64,000 nucleotides of DNA, taken from Lewinella sp. LCG006 (GTDB lineage: Bacteria > Bacteroidota > Bacteroidia > Chitinophagales > Saprospiraceae). How positions within the stretch are numbered: position 1 is the first letter of the stretch; every line of letters starts with the position of its first letter. Location of the stretch: the NCBI RefSeq assembly GCF_040784935.1, contig NZ_CP160680.1, forward strand, positions 1,789,501-1,853,500, given 5' to 3'. A program made the position numbers and the translations under genes. A model generated the notes under the pieces. It was given only the letters and a program-made list of their open reading frames with translations. It did no database searches and was not told the origin of the DNA. Below are positions 51,766-61,413 of this stretch, in pieces.

Positions 51766-52341
51766 ATGCGTAAAACAGGTCTATTCTTTGGGTCTTTCAA
51801 CCCCGTTCATACCGGCCACATGGTGATTGCGAATTTCATGGCCACCCAAACCGATCTTGATGAGGTCTGGATGATCGTCAGTCCGCAAAATCCGCTGAAA
51901 AACAAAAAGAGCCTAGCACGAGATCACGATCGATTACACCTCGTCCGGCTGGCCATTGGAGAGAATATTCACCTCCGAGCTTCGGATGTAGAATTCTCAC
52001 TTCCACAGCCTTCCTATACGGTCGACACCCTGATCTACCTTCGGGAAAAATACCCCGACCGCGAGTTTGTCCTCATTATGGGCGGAGACAACCTGGGGAC
52101 TTTACACAAGTGGAAAAATTATGAAATCCTCTTACGGGATTACCAAATCTACGTCTACCAGCGCCCCCAATATGAATTAGGCGAATTAGCGGAGCATCCC
52201 AGCATTCATCTTTGGGAAGCTCCGCTCATGCAAATTTCAGCCTCTTATATCCGCCGCTGCCTTCAGGAAGGGTTATCAGTCCAGTACCTGGTGCCAGATG
52301 CCGTGTATGAATACCTGGAAGGGAGTGGTTTGTACAGGTAA
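51766..52341 (+). CDS. nadD: Nicotinate-nucleotide adenylyltransferase
   Basis: NadD makes deamido-NAD from nicotinate mononucleotide. The ATG at 51766 ('MRKTGLFFGSFNPVHTGHM') gives a 191-residue protein with the nucleotidyltransferase motif 'GSFNPVHTGH', 'VWMIVSPQNPLK', the 'FVLIMGGDNL' segment and the late 'ISASYIRRCL' (ISSTxxR-type). An earlier in-frame ATG lies inside the lipoprotein gene and is rejected. The length is normal. Confidence 0.95.
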   Translation: MRKTGLFFGSFNPVHTGHMVIANFMATQTDLDEVWMIVSPQNPLKNKKSLARDHDRLHLVRLAIGENIHLRASDVEFSLPQPSYTVDTLIYLREKYPDREFVLIMGGDNLGTLHKWKNYEILLRDYQIYVYQRPQYELGELAEHPSIHLWEAPLMQISASYIRRCLQEGLSVQYLVPDAVYEYLEGSGLYR

Positions 52342-55300
52342 CTACCTGATTAGGGTCACATCTCCTTTGACTTCCACAATTTCTTCATCTACGAAACGTA
52401 ATTGTGCCAGATAGACGAAAACACCCGGGTTGACGGGCTCGCCGTTGAATTGGCCATCCCAGCCTACTCCTTCATCATTGGGGAAGATGTTGTTCGCTTC
52501 GAACACCAATTCGCCCCAGCGACTGAAAATTTGTAATTTCTCAATGAGTTCTAGCCCTGGTCCGCTGAAAATGGTAAACCCATCATTGCTTCCGTCGTTG
52601 TTCGGGCTAAAGACGTTGGGAATAAAGACCGGCCGATCTTTGATGACCCTAATCGTCACCTCATCGGTAGCCGTACAGCCATTTTCATTGGTGACGAGTA
52701 CCTGATAAGTCGTCGTGCTTGTAGGATCGACCTGCACCAGGCTGCAATCCGGATTGAGGCAACTCAGTGAATCCATTGGCGTCCAGGTATACGTCACGGG
52801 AGAATAATTGGAGACGGCCCTTACCAACGTATCAAAGCCCAGAACAATAAAACGGTCGCCACCAGCATCAACAATCAACTCGAGAGGTTGTGTGACCGTC
52901 GCAGCAACGGTAGCCGTACATCCTTCGGCATCCAATACCGTCACTTCGTAATTCCCGGCGGGCAAATTATCTAATATTGGATCCGTTTGAAACGTAAAAC
53001 CGTCAATGCTATATTCGTAAGGGGGCGAACCACCAACGGCCTCGACTTCAATACTGCCTGCGCTTTCGCCAAAACAAATATTATCAATGACTTCCACCAA
53101 ACCTAGCCCCAAGCTATCGGGCTGTGTAACGATGGCCTCGCCAGTAATCAGACAATTGTTCTCATCGGTCACCTGTAGATCATAAGTACCGGCAATGAGA
53201 TTTCCATTGATAGCCCCGTTTGCTCCATTGCTCCAATTGTAGGCATAACTTCCGAAACCACCAGTGACGAGCGCCTCTACAGTGCCATCACTTTCACCAA
53301 AACAGCTAACATTGTCGATGGCAAAGTCCAGCGTAAGTGGCGGATAATCTTCAACCACCAATTCAAAAAAGCCACTACAGAGATTCGCATCCAGCACATC
53401 TACCTGGTAGGTTCCAGCAGAGATATTGTTCAAGGTGTTATTGGGCGTAAACCCATTCCCATCGTTAAAATTGTACTCGTAAGGAGGCAATCCATTGTTG
53501 ATCACAATCACGATAGAACCATCACTAAACCCAAAACAACTGGGAGGCGTGATCGTCTGTACCGTAGGATCGAGCTGTAGCTCAAGTTCCCTTACGGGTA
53601 AAACCTGGGTAAACTGACAGCCATTGGCATCACGAACGATGACGGTATAATCACCCTGGCTGATATTACTCAGGGTATTGTCAGGTCCGAAGCCCATGTT
53701 CTGCCAGTTGTATTGATAGGGAGGTGTTCCTCCGTTTACCACCAGCGTAACTGCACCATCGGTACCCCCGTTACAGGTAGGCATAACCACCAGGGTATCA
53801 AAAGTAAAAGGGGGAGGGCTGTCTACCACAAAAGAAAACGCATCCTGACAAGTCGCTTCATCTACAACCGTTACCGTGTACACTCCGGGAGCCAGACCAG
53901 TAAGATCCTCGGTATTGGCGCCATTGCTCCAGGCATACCCATAAGGCCCGTAATCGTTGCTCACTAAAAAATCAATCGCGCCATCGGTACTGTCCGGGCA
54001 GTCAACATCACTCACAATAGCACCGGTCGTAAAATGATCATCACAGCAGACCACCTCGGTAGTCAGATTGATACGGGTGACAATACAACCGCGCTCAGAA
54101 GTAACTTCCAGGATAACCGGCTTGATACCTGGCGTATTGTAAACAACTCCGTGCGGGCCTTCCCCGGTAGCCGTACGTGGTACAGCACCTGTGCCAAAAT
54201 CCCAGGTATAACTGTCAATATTGCCAATAAAAGAAGATGCATCCGTAAAGAGGATCGTTTCGCCAATACAAGCAATTGAGGGTTCAAAAACAAAATTAGC
54301 CTCCGGCCCCACGAAGGTGCCCGTGCCGGGGCTCTGATCAAATTCAATTGAAAATCCTGCTCCCGACTGGCTAAAATTATTGACGACCAGTGCGTAGCTG
54401 CGGCCTGCAACCATGTCTACTGCCTGAGCAAAGTTGTTGTTTCCCGGCTGGCAACCACAGGTTTCTCCGATATCCGGATCGGCCAGACTGAGGCCCGTTT
54501 GGCCCGTACAAGGAGCCCACTCCGCAAAAGGAGCACCCACATTTTCGCCAGAAGCCATACATCTAAGGTCTTGTTTTCCGCTACAATCGTCCAGCCCGTT
54601 GGGTAGTTCAAAGACCACAAAATCGAGGTCATCCGCAGGATTCAGAGGGGTGAGCGTAAAGGCCAAGGGGCCACTATCCTGGCAGGTCCATTTGTACCAA
54701 GTGCTACTGGATTCATCAAAAGGACAGGTACCACTACTACAGCTCACATCTCCTATCTCATTAGGCGTATTACCGACACCGAGCACAAAAGCGACCGAAA
54801 ATGGTGATTTATCACAAAGAATTACGGCAGAGTCACAATCGCCATCAGGTGGAGGGACTTCGTTGAAATTGTTGACACACAATTCGAAAGTTCCCGTCTG
54901 GTTGAAGCGAGCGCTGACGCGAATGTAATAAGTTTGGCCAATAGTGAGTCCCGATTCGAAGATCGTTACCTGATCGGCATTGGAGTTGTCTGATGCACAC
55001 GCGATCGCATCGCCAAGATTATCGCAAGTCCCTTCGTAGAGCGCAAACTGTGGATCTTGAATGGTACCTCCATCGTTGACATCCGTTTCTCCGATCACAC
55101 TGATACTGACGATAGGTGCTATTGCCGTGAAAGAGAACCAAACATCAAGAGCATTCTGGTTATTGGGGAAACAGGAGGGGCTGTCTTCCGGCGAGACGGT
55201 CGCATTGACCGTGGTAAAGGCATCCGGAGAAGAACACCACAGCGTGATATCATCCAGTGGGATAGCATTCACACATTCGTCGTTGGAAGGTTGTGCCCAA

Positions 55301-55353
55301 ACGGCAGGTAAATAAAGGATTGAAAATAGGAATAAGAAGTATATTTTGCGCAT
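52342..55353 (-). CDS. Secreted protein with PKD and SprB repeats and a gliding-motility type C-terminal sorting domain
   Basis: The 1003-residue protein has a signal peptide (MRKIYFLFLFSILYLPAVWA), two pre-peptidase-like domains (about 20-350), a PKD domain (about 350-430, 'TDASSFIGNIDSYTWDFGTG'), five or more SprB-type repeats (about 440-830, each with 'CNG..DG......GG.PPY.Y.W' and 'G.Y.V.V.D..GC'), and the gliding-motility-associated C-terminal domain (about 905-1003, 'IPNVFSPNNDGSNDGF', 'IFSRWGELVFEA', 'PGVFVYLA'). That terminal domain is the type B sorting signal for the type IX secretion system, so the protein is secreted or attached to the cell surface. It ends immediately after the convergent nadD gene. 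Confidence 0.9.
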   Translation of the reverse strand: MRKIYFLFLFSILYLPAVWAQPSNDECVNAIPLDDITLWCSSPDAFTTVNATVSPEDSPSCFPNNQNALDVWFSFTAIAPIVSISVIGETDVNDGGTIQDPQFALYEGTCDNLGDAIACASDNSNADQVTIFESGLTIGQTYYIRVSARFNQTGTFELCVNNFNEVPPPDGDCDSAVILCDKSPFSVAFVLGVGNTPNEIGDVSCSSGTCPFDESSSTWYKWTCQDSGPLAFTLTPLNPADDLDFVVFELPNGLDDCSGKQDLRCMASGENVGAPFAEWAPCTGQTGLSLADPDIGETCGCQPGNNNFAQAVDMVAGRSYALVVNNFSQSGAGFSIEFDQSPGTGTFVGPEANFVFEPSIACIGETILFTDASSFIGNIDSYTWDFGTGAVPRTATGEGPHGVVYNTPGIKPVILEVTSERGCIVTRINLTTEVVCCDDHFTTGAIVSDVDCPDSTDGAIDFLVSNDYGPYGYAWSNGANTEDLTGLAPGVYTVTVVDEATCQDAFSFVVDSPPPFTFDTLVVMPTCNGGTDGAVTLVVNGGTPPYQYNWQNMGFGPDNTLSNISQGDYTVIVRDANGCQFTQVLPVRELELQLDPTVQTITPPSCFGFSDGSIVIVINNGLPPYEYNFNDGNGFTPNNTLNNISAGTYQVDVLDANLCSGFFELVVEDYPPLTLDFAIDNVSCFGESDGTVEALVTGGFGSYAYNWSNGANGAINGNLIAGTYDLQVTDENNCLITGEAIVTQPDSLGLGLVEVIDNICFGESAGSIEVEAVGGSPPYEYSIDGFTFQTDPILDNLPAGNYEVTVLDAEGCTATVAATVTQPLELIVDAGGDRFIVLGFDTLVRAVSNYSPVTYTWTPMDSLSCLNPDCSLVQVDPTSTTTYQVLVTNENGCTATDEVTIRVIKDRPVFIPNVFSPNNDGSNDGFTIFSGPGLELIEKLQIFSRWGELVFEANNIFPNDEGVGWDGQFNGEPVNPGVFVYLAQLRFVDEEIVEVKGDVTLIR

Positions 55354-55488
55354 AGTATGCTCATTTGGCTTTTAGTCTAACGTTTAAAAACACAAAAGCG
55401 TAGCTTTTGGTCTTTATATAAGAAGCTTTTGTCTGTTTAGTTGCTGTCTGGAAGTAAGATTTTAACTTTTATTTATCACTTTTGAGGT

Positions 55489-56214
55489 ATGAAACAGATT
55501 CCCAACCTCATTACGCTCGTCAATTTACTGTGTGGCTGTGCGGCTATACTCAGTCTTTTTCAAGGCTGGTACTTTGCCACCGCCGGATGGTTAGCCGCCG
55601 CTGCCCTGGCTGATTTTGCTGACGGCCTTGCGGCGCGCGCACTAAAAGTAAGCTCACCCGTAGGCAAAGAACTCGACAGCCTGGCCGATCTTATCTCTTT
55701 CGGATTGGTGCCGGGAGCGATGCTTTACACCTTAATGGTAGTAGGCGCACATCCTGATTTTTCCAATCCTATGCAAGGCGGTATCCATTGGTTTGCATTT
55801 CCAGCTTTTATTTTGACGGGGGCATCGGCACTACGTCTTGCACGTTTCAACCTGGATGAGCGGCAGACCGAAGGATTTATTGGACTGGCTACGCCAGCTT
55901 GTACCCTGTTTGTCCTTGGCTTATTGATGCTCTACCGGGCTGAAGTTCCTTTCTTTTTAGAAATTATAGAACAACGATTCGTGATGTATGCCCTGATTTT
56001 CGCCCTTTCCTGGCTATTATTGGCGGAAATCCCCATGTTTAGTTTCAAATTTAAGCACTTACGCTGGGAAGGCAACGCCCTGCGGATTATCTTTGCGGCC
56101 TCAGCACTGGTCTTTTTGTTGATCTGGCGTGAAGTGGCGCTCGCACCCATTGTGCTGATTTACATTGTTACCAACATCGTTCGTCACTTTACCACTAACC
56201 GCAGCCTGAGATGA
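55489..56214 (+). CDS. pssA: CDP-diacylglycerol-serine O-phosphatidyltransferase
   Basis: PssA makes phosphatidylserine, the precursor of phosphatidylethanolamine. The 241-residue protein is largely membrane-embedded and has the CDP-alcohol phosphatidyltransferase motif D-G-x2-A-R-x8-G-x3-D-x3-D in 'DGLAARALKVSS' and 'GKELDSLADLISFG'. The first residues 'MKQIPNLITLVNLLCGCAAI' are typical of PssA. It is monocistronic, divergent from the secreted protein gene. Confidence 0.9.
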   Translation: MKQIPNLITLVNLLCGCAAILSLFQGWYFATAGWLAAAALADFADGLAARALKVSSPVGKELDSLADLISFGLVPGAMLYTLMVVGAHPDFSNPMQGGIHWFAFPAFILTGASALRLARFNLDERQTEGFIGLATPACTLFVLGLLMLYRAEVPFFLEIIEQRFVMYALIFALSWLLLAEIPMFSFKFKHLRWEGNALRIIFAASALVFLLIWREVALAPIVLIYIVTNIVRHFTTNRSLR

Positions 56215-56366
56215 ATTTCATTGCTGAAGTATAGGAGAAGATATAGAGACAAACCGACCATCACTGGTTAATTTTGCACGCTCCCCCTCGCAGGGAATTT
56301 TTTAAGCTTTCAACTTGTTGAATCAAGTCAACACCGGTTGACAAATCACGATTACGATTACGCACC

Positions 56367-57416
56367 ATGGCAGAACAGTTATTCGATAAAGTACGTGACC
56401 TGATCAGCGCCATCAAGGCCGCTGCCCCTACTTCGAGTGAAGAACTCGAACAGTTTCGTATTCAATTCCTGGGGAGTAAGAACCAATTGAAGCCGTTGAT
56501 GGGCGAAATCCGCAATGTCATCAACGAGCGCAAAAAAGAATATGGCCAGCTCGTCAACGAAGCCAAGCAAGCCGCAGAGGCTAAGTTTGCCGAACTGAAA
56601 GCCAATCTGGAATCCGCTTCCGAAGCATCTGCCGCTAGTGATCTCGACCTGACCGCACCGGGAGAGCCCCTGGTTTTGGGGTCGCGCCATCCGATTGCGA
56701 CCACGATGAACCGTATTGTGAGCATCTTCGAGCGCATCGGTTTCGCAGTAGCAGAGGGACCTGAAATTGAAGACGACTGGCACAATTTTACGGCACTCAA
56801 CACGCCGGAAGACCACCCGGCCCGCGACATGCAGGATACTTATTACCTGAAAGGCTACGAACCTGGTGCGGGTGCCCAACTGTTGCGTACGCACACCTCT
56901 TCGGTACAGGCACGAACCATGAAAAGTACGCAGCCACCGATTCGTATCATTGCCCCCGGACGGGTCTACCGCAATGAGACTATCTCAGCGCGTTCACACG
57001 CCCAATTCCACCAGGTGGAGGGCTTGTACATCGACGAGAAAGTATCTTTTGCGGATATGCAGCAGACCCTGTTTTACTTCGCTCGTGAGATGTACGGGGA
57101 GAACACGCGCATTCGCTTGCGCCCTTCTTACTTCCCCTTTACGGAACCTAGTGCAGAGATGGATGTTTCCTGTTTCATCTGTAATGCCGAGGGGTGTAAT
57201 ATCTGTAAGTACACCGGGTGGGTAGAAATCCTTGGTTGTGGTATGGTTGACCCCAACGTTTTGGAGGAATGTGGTATTGATTCCGAAAAGTATACCGGAT
57301 TTGCCTTCGGTATGGGGATTGAACGCCAGGCCATGATGTTGTACAATATCACGGACATTCGTCTGATGTTTGAAAACGATGTTCGCTTCTTAAAACAGTT
57401 TACCGGAGTATTGTAG
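56367..57416 (+). CDS. pheS: Phenylalanyl-tRNA synthetase alpha subunit
   Basis: PheS is the catalytic subunit of the alpha2-beta2 synthetase. The 349-residue protein has the N-terminal coiled-coil arm (about 1-100), motif 1 region 'RIGFAVAEGPEIEDDWHNF', motif 2 'RTHTSSVQARTM' and 'RVYRNETISARSHAQFHQVE', and motif 3 'GFAFGMGIERQAM'. The length is normal. pheT is not adjacent. Confidence 0.95.
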   Translation: MAEQLFDKVRDLISAIKAAAPTSSEELEQFRIQFLGSKNQLKPLMGEIRNVINERKKEYGQLVNEAKQAAEAKFAELKANLESASEASAASDLDLTAPGEPLVLGSRHPIATTMNRIVSIFERIGFAVAEGPEIEDDWHNFTALNTPEDHPARDMQDTYYLKGYEPGAGAQLLRTHTSSVQARTMKSTQPPIRIIAPGRVYRNETISARSHAQFHQVEGLYIDEKVSFADMQQTLFYFAREMYGENTRIRLRPSYFPFTEPSAEMDVSCFICNAEGCNICKYTGWVEILGCGMVDPNVLEECGIDSEKYTGFAFGMGIERQAMMLYNITDIRLMFENDVRFLKQFTGVL

Positions 57417-57419
57417 GTG

Positions 57420-57453
57420 AATAACCCTTTGGTTATTGCGCTCAACAATTGAG
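57420..57453. terminator. Two short hairpins between pheS and hisS
   Basis: AATAACC-N4-GGTTATT (57420-57437) and CTCAA-caa-TTGAG (57441-57453) directly follow the pheS stop. There is no T-run, so a terminator role is tentative. Confidence 0.35.
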
Positions 57454-57506
57454 GGCAACGCATCTTTACTTCTACTCCTAAATCTTGATTTTTATTCCAA
57501 TCCTCC

Positions 57507-58862
57507 ATGAAGCCAAGTATTCCAAAAGGCACGCGCGATTTTTTACCCCAACAGGTAAACCGTCGTAATTATATTTTCGAAACCATTCGTAGTGTCTTCG
57601 TCAAGTATGGCTATCAACCCATCGAGACGCCTGTGATGGAGAACCTGAGTACCCTTACGGGGAAATATGGGGAAGAGGGCGACCGGCTTTTGTTCAAAGT
57701 GCTCAACAACGGTGATTTTCTAAACAAAGCTGATGAGCAAGCACTCAAGGAACGGAACTCAACTGCACTGATTCCTTCTATCTCCAAGCGGGGTTTGCGG
57801 TATGATCTTACCGTACCCTTTGCCCGTTATGTAGTGATGTACCAGAATGATTTGTCCTTCCCGTTCAAAAGGTACCAGATTCAGCCTGTCTGGCGGGCCG
57901 ACCGTCCTCAGAAAGGACGCTACCAGGAATTTTACCAGTGTGATGTGGATGTAGTAGGATCGGATTCCTTGAGCTACGAGGCGGAATTGGTACAAATTTA
58001 TGATGAGGTATTCGGTAAATTGGCAATCAAGACCATCACCCGCATCAACAATCGCAAAATCCTGGCTGGTATTGCGGAAGTAGCAGGCATTCCTGACCAG
58101 ATGGTTGACATGACTGTAGCCATCGACAAGTTGGACAAAGTAGGTATTGAGGGTGTTCGTAAAGAACTGGGAGAACGTGGTATTGACCTGGCTGCCATCG
58201 CCAAGATCGAAGAAATTTTGGCCATCAAGGAATTAGCGGATCTAAAAGCAGCCCTTTCCACCAGCGAAACCGGTCTGCTCGGTGTAGAAGAAATTGCTCA
58301 AGTTTTTGCTTACCTGGAAGGGTACGAATTCAAGAACACCTTACAGTTCGATATCACATTGGCCCGTGGCCTCAACTATTACACGGGTTGTATTTTTGAA
58401 GTCAATGTAGATGCTACCGCTCACCCCTCCGTAAAGATGGGCAGCATTGGTGGTGGCGGACGTTACGCCGATCTGACCAGCGTTTTTGGTATGAAGAACA
58501 TGCCGGGTGTAGGTGTTTCTTTTGGTGCAGAACGGGTTTATGATGTTTTGGAAGAACTGGACTTATTCCCTGCCGAAGATGCTGCTGCCCTGAAAGTACT
58601 CTTGATTGCTTTTGATGATGACAGTCACCGCTATGCCTTCCGTTGTCTCAACCAATTGCGCGCGGCCAACATCAACGCCGACCTCTACCCAGAGCCCACC
58701 AAGCTCAAAAAACAGATGAAGTACGCCAATGACCGCAAGGTACCCTACGTGATCCTCATTGGCGAAAATGAGGTCAGCAGCGGTCTACTGAGCTTCAAAA
58801 ACATGGAAAGTGGGGAGCAGGAGAAATTGACGATAGAAAAAATCATTAATAAGTTGCTATAA
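57507..58862 (+). CDS. hisS: Histidyl-tRNA synthetase
   Basis: The 451-residue class II synthetase shows 'KGTRDFLPQQ' at the start, motif 2 'RYQIQPVWRADRPQKGRYQE', the histidine-specific 'GLNYYTGCIFEV' and motif 3 'GVSFGAERV', plus a C-terminal anticodon-binding domain (about 360-451). The length is normal. It is read in the same direction as pheS. Confidence 0.95.
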   Translation: MKPSIPKGTRDFLPQQVNRRNYIFETIRSVFVKYGYQPIETPVMENLSTLTGKYGEEGDRLLFKVLNNGDFLNKADEQALKERNSTALIPSISKRGLRYDLTVPFARYVVMYQNDLSFPFKRYQIQPVWRADRPQKGRYQEFYQCDVDVVGSDSLSYEAELVQIYDEVFGKLAIKTITRINNRKILAGIAEVAGIPDQMVDMTVAIDKLDKVGIEGVRKELGERGIDLAAIAKIEEILAIKELADLKAALSTSETGLLGVEEIAQVFAYLEGYEFKNTLQFDITLARGLNYYTGCIFEVNVDATAHPSVKMGSIGGGGRYADLTSVFGMKNMPGVGVSFGAERVYDVLEELDLFPAEDAAALKVLLIAFDDDSHRYAFRCLNQLRAANINADLYPEPTKLKKQMKYANDRKVPYVILIGENEVSSGLLSFKNMESGEQEKLTIEKIINKLL

Positions 58863-58953
58863 GCCTTCTTTTTAGAAAATCGAATGGCCTTATATTTCTT
58901 ATATGGTTCAATAATACAAATCAATCCCGCATCGGCTAATACCCCACTCCACA

Positions 58954-60375
58954 ATGCCAAAATTTACCAGCTTAGCGGAAGTTCAACAAGCCATCCAACA
59001 AGGAGAACTGACCACCGTCAAGATAGTCGATTATTACCTGGAGCAAATTGCCGCTAGCCAGGACCTGAATATCTACGTAGAAGTTTGGGCAGAAGAAGCA
59101 CGCGCTATTGCCCAACAGCAAGACGAGCGTCGCCAGCGAGGAGAACAACTTGGTCGTTTAGCCGGAATGGTGATCTCCATCAAAGACGTTATCTGTTACG
59201 AAAACCATCAGGTAACCGCGGGTTCGAAAATACTGGAAGGTTTTTCATCGCTGTTTTCAGCCACGGCCATTGAACGTCTTTTAAAAGAAGATGCCATCAT
59301 TATTGGTCGCACCAACTGTGACGAGTTCGCTATGGGATCTACCAACGAGACCTCTATCTATGGTCCTACCCGTAATGCGGCCGACCCTACCCGTATTCCT
59401 GGAGGTTCGTCGGGAGCTGCTGCGGTAGCCGTACAAGCAGATACTTGTCTGGCCGCCCTCGGTAGTGATACCGGAGGATCAGTACGCCAGCCGGCGGCCT
59501 TCTGTGGTGTCATTGGCTTTAAGCCTACTTATGGCCGAATTTCACGGCACGGCCTGCTGGCTTATGGTTCTTCTTTTGATCAAATCGGCACCCTTAGCCA
59601 CAGTGTGCAGGATACCGCTTTGTTGTTGGAAATCATGGCGGGTGCTGATGATTTTGACAGTACTGCCAGCACCATCGAAGTACCCGCCTACAGCAGCAAC
59701 CTTGCTCAGCGCCAACCAGCCCGGATCGCCTATATTCGTCCGGCCTTGGAACATCCTGGCCTTGATGAGGAAGTGCGCGCCAATGCCGAAGCATTTCTCG
59801 ATCAACTCCGAGCGCAGGGACACACTGTGGAAGCAGTAGAATTTGATTTACTGGATTACATTATCCCCGCCTACTACGTCCTTACTACTGCCGAGGCTTC
59901 CAGCAATTTATCGCGCTACGATGGCATCCGCTACGGACACCGGAGCAGTGAAGCAGAAAACCTGCTCGATACTTACCAAAAATCACGTACCGAGGGTTTT
60001 GGTCAGGAGGTGAAACGCCGAATCATGCTGGGTACCTTCGTGCTTAGTGCGGGTTATTACGATGCTTATTATGCGCGTGCCCAGAAAGTGCGACGATTAC
60101 TGGTGGATCGCGTCAACGAAATTTTTGCTGACTACGATTTTATCTGTCTTCCCGCCACTCCTACTCCCGCCTGGCCACTAGGGGAAAGCCTTGAAGATCC
60201 TGTGGCGATGTACCTTTCCGATATTTACACCGTGGCAGCTAACATGGCGGGCTTGCCAGCCATTAGCCTTCCTAGTGGAACACACCAAAGCACCCAACTA
60301 CCGCTGGGCATGCAATTGATGGCACCTGCTTGGGGCGAAGCGTCACTACTGGCTTTTGCTAACAGTGTGGGGTAA
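58954..60375 (+). CDS. gatA: Aspartyl/glutamyl-tRNA amidotransferase subunit A
   Basis: GatA releases ammonia from glutamine in the GatCAB complex, which corrects Glu-tRNA(Gln) and Asp-tRNA(Asn). The 473-residue amidase-signature protein has the catalytic Lys in 'GMVISIKDVI', the cis-Ser and nucleophile Ser in 'GGSSGAAAVAVQAD' and 'GSDTGGSVRQPAAFCG', and 'FKPTYGRISRHGLLAYGSS'. A generic amidase is possible, but the Gat-type 'FAMGSTNETSIYGPTRN' supports GatA. gatB and gatC are not adjacent. Confidence 0.9.
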   Translation: MPKFTSLAEVQQAIQQGELTTVKIVDYYLEQIAASQDLNIYVEVWAEEARAIAQQQDERRQRGEQLGRLAGMVISIKDVICYENHQVTAGSKILEGFSSLFSATAIERLLKEDAIIIGRTNCDEFAMGSTNETSIYGPTRNAADPTRIPGGSSGAAAVAVQADTCLAALGSDTGGSVRQPAAFCGVIGFKPTYGRISRHGLLAYGSSFDQIGTLSHSVQDTALLLEIMAGADDFDSTASTIEVPAYSSNLAQRQPARIAYIRPALEHPGLDEEVRANAEAFLDQLRAQGHTVEAVEFDLLDYIIPAYYVLTTAEASSNLSRYDGIRYGHRSSEAENLLDTYQKSRTEGFGQEVKRRIMLGTFVLSAGYYDAYYARAQKVRRLLVDRVNEIFADYDFICLPATPTPAWPLGESLEDPVAMYLSDIYTVAANMAGLPAISLPSGTHQSTQLPLGMQLMAPAWGEASLLAFANSVG

Positions 60376-60425
60376 AAAAGGCATTCTGCCAGTATCCTCC
60401 GTTTTAAAAATTAATTAATAACTGT

Positions 60426-60746
60426 ATGGACGATTTTTTGACGGAATTAGCTAAACCCTTTTTTATTTTCCTCTTTGGAGCACTAATTGGTATCATTAAA
60501 GCTTGGCTACGAAAATCTCCAATTTCTAAGAAGGAAGAATTTCTTAATTATCATCGCTACCTCAAGCAACCCGTCATTTGGACATTTATAGTAATGTTTC
60601 TGATTTTTCTCCTCATTGGGTTGGGAGTAAATCCTGATAAGGTAGCAGTATTGAAAAGGTCTTTAATTGCAGGCCTATATGCTTCTGCTGCATTGTACGT
60701 CTTTATGATTTGGGCAGCAAATTTGCTCAAAGACGGCAGAAAGTAG
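60426..60746 (+). CDS. Small membrane protein of unknown function
   Basis: The 106-residue protein has three hydrophobic segments ('PFFIFLFGALIGIIKAWL', 'VIWTFIVMFLIFLLIGLGV', 'LIAGLYASAALYVFMIWAAN') with basic stretches between them. I do not recognise a family. It lies between gatA and a methyltransferase gene in the same direction. Confidence 0.6.
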   Translation: MDDFLTELAKPFFIFLFGALIGIIKAWLRKSPISKKEEFLNYHRYLKQPVIWTFIVMFLIFLLIGLGVNPDKVAVLKRSLIAGLYASAALYVFMIWAANLLKDGRK

Positions 60747-60775
60747 CAAGGAGGCTTCGAAAAACTACTGGTATA

Positions 60776-61411
60776 ATGGATAAAACACAAGCTGCCATTT
60801 CAATTTTCAATCGCCATGCCGAAGAATACCAGTCCAAATACATGGACTTGACTAAATACCATGACTCGCTCGATTTGTTTTGTTCTTTAGTCCCTACAGC
60901 ACCTCATCTATTAGACCTTGCCTGCGGGCCAGGAAACATTACTAAATATGTGCTTGATCAACATCCCAGTGCGACGCTGCTAGGTATTGATCTGGCGCCC
61001 AAAATGCTGGATCTGGCGCGCGTTAATAATCCTACCGCTACTTTTAAACGGCTTGATTGCCGGAACATTGGTGAACTACCCGGAAAATACGATGGCATCA
61101 TCTGTGGTTTTTGTTTACCTTATTTATCCAAGAAAGAAAGCGTAAAGCTCATCAACGACGCAGCTGAATTATTGAACCCTGGAGGTGTTTTTTATTTGAG
61201 CACCATGGAGGGAGAGGATGCATTATCGGGCTGGGTGGGTCCTAGCTCTGGTGGCGAAGAGCAGCTTTATATGCATTACCACCAAGAGGACTATCTCGTA
61301 AAAGCGTTGCTCGATAACGGCTTAGTTATTCATCTTGCTCAGCGAATTTCTTCCCCTGTGCCGGGTAAAGCCCCAGTCATAGACTTAATCATCGTTGCAA
61401 AAAAGAGGTAA
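60776..61411 (+). CDS. Class I SAM-dependent methyltransferase
   Basis: The ATG at 60776 starts 'MDKTQAAISIFNRHAEEYQS', which fits the family start, giving 211 residues. The SAM-binding core shows motif I 'LLDLACGPGNITKYV', an acidic end of strand 2 ('LLGIDLAPKMLDLAR') and 'FKRLDCRNIGEL'. The substrate is not predictable. It is followed three bases later by rlmF, so the two may be co-transcribed. Confidence 0.85.
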   Translation: MDKTQAAISIFNRHAEEYQSKYMDLTKYHDSLDLFCSLVPTAPHLLDLACGPGNITKYVLDQHPSATLLGIDLAPKMLDLARVNNPTATFKRLDCRNIGELPGKYDGIICGFCLPYLSKKESVKLINDAAELLNPGGVFYLSTMEGEDALSGWVGPSSGGEEQLYMHYHQEDYLVKALLDNGLVIHLAQRISSPVPGKAPVIDLIIVAKKR

Positions 61412-61413
61412 AT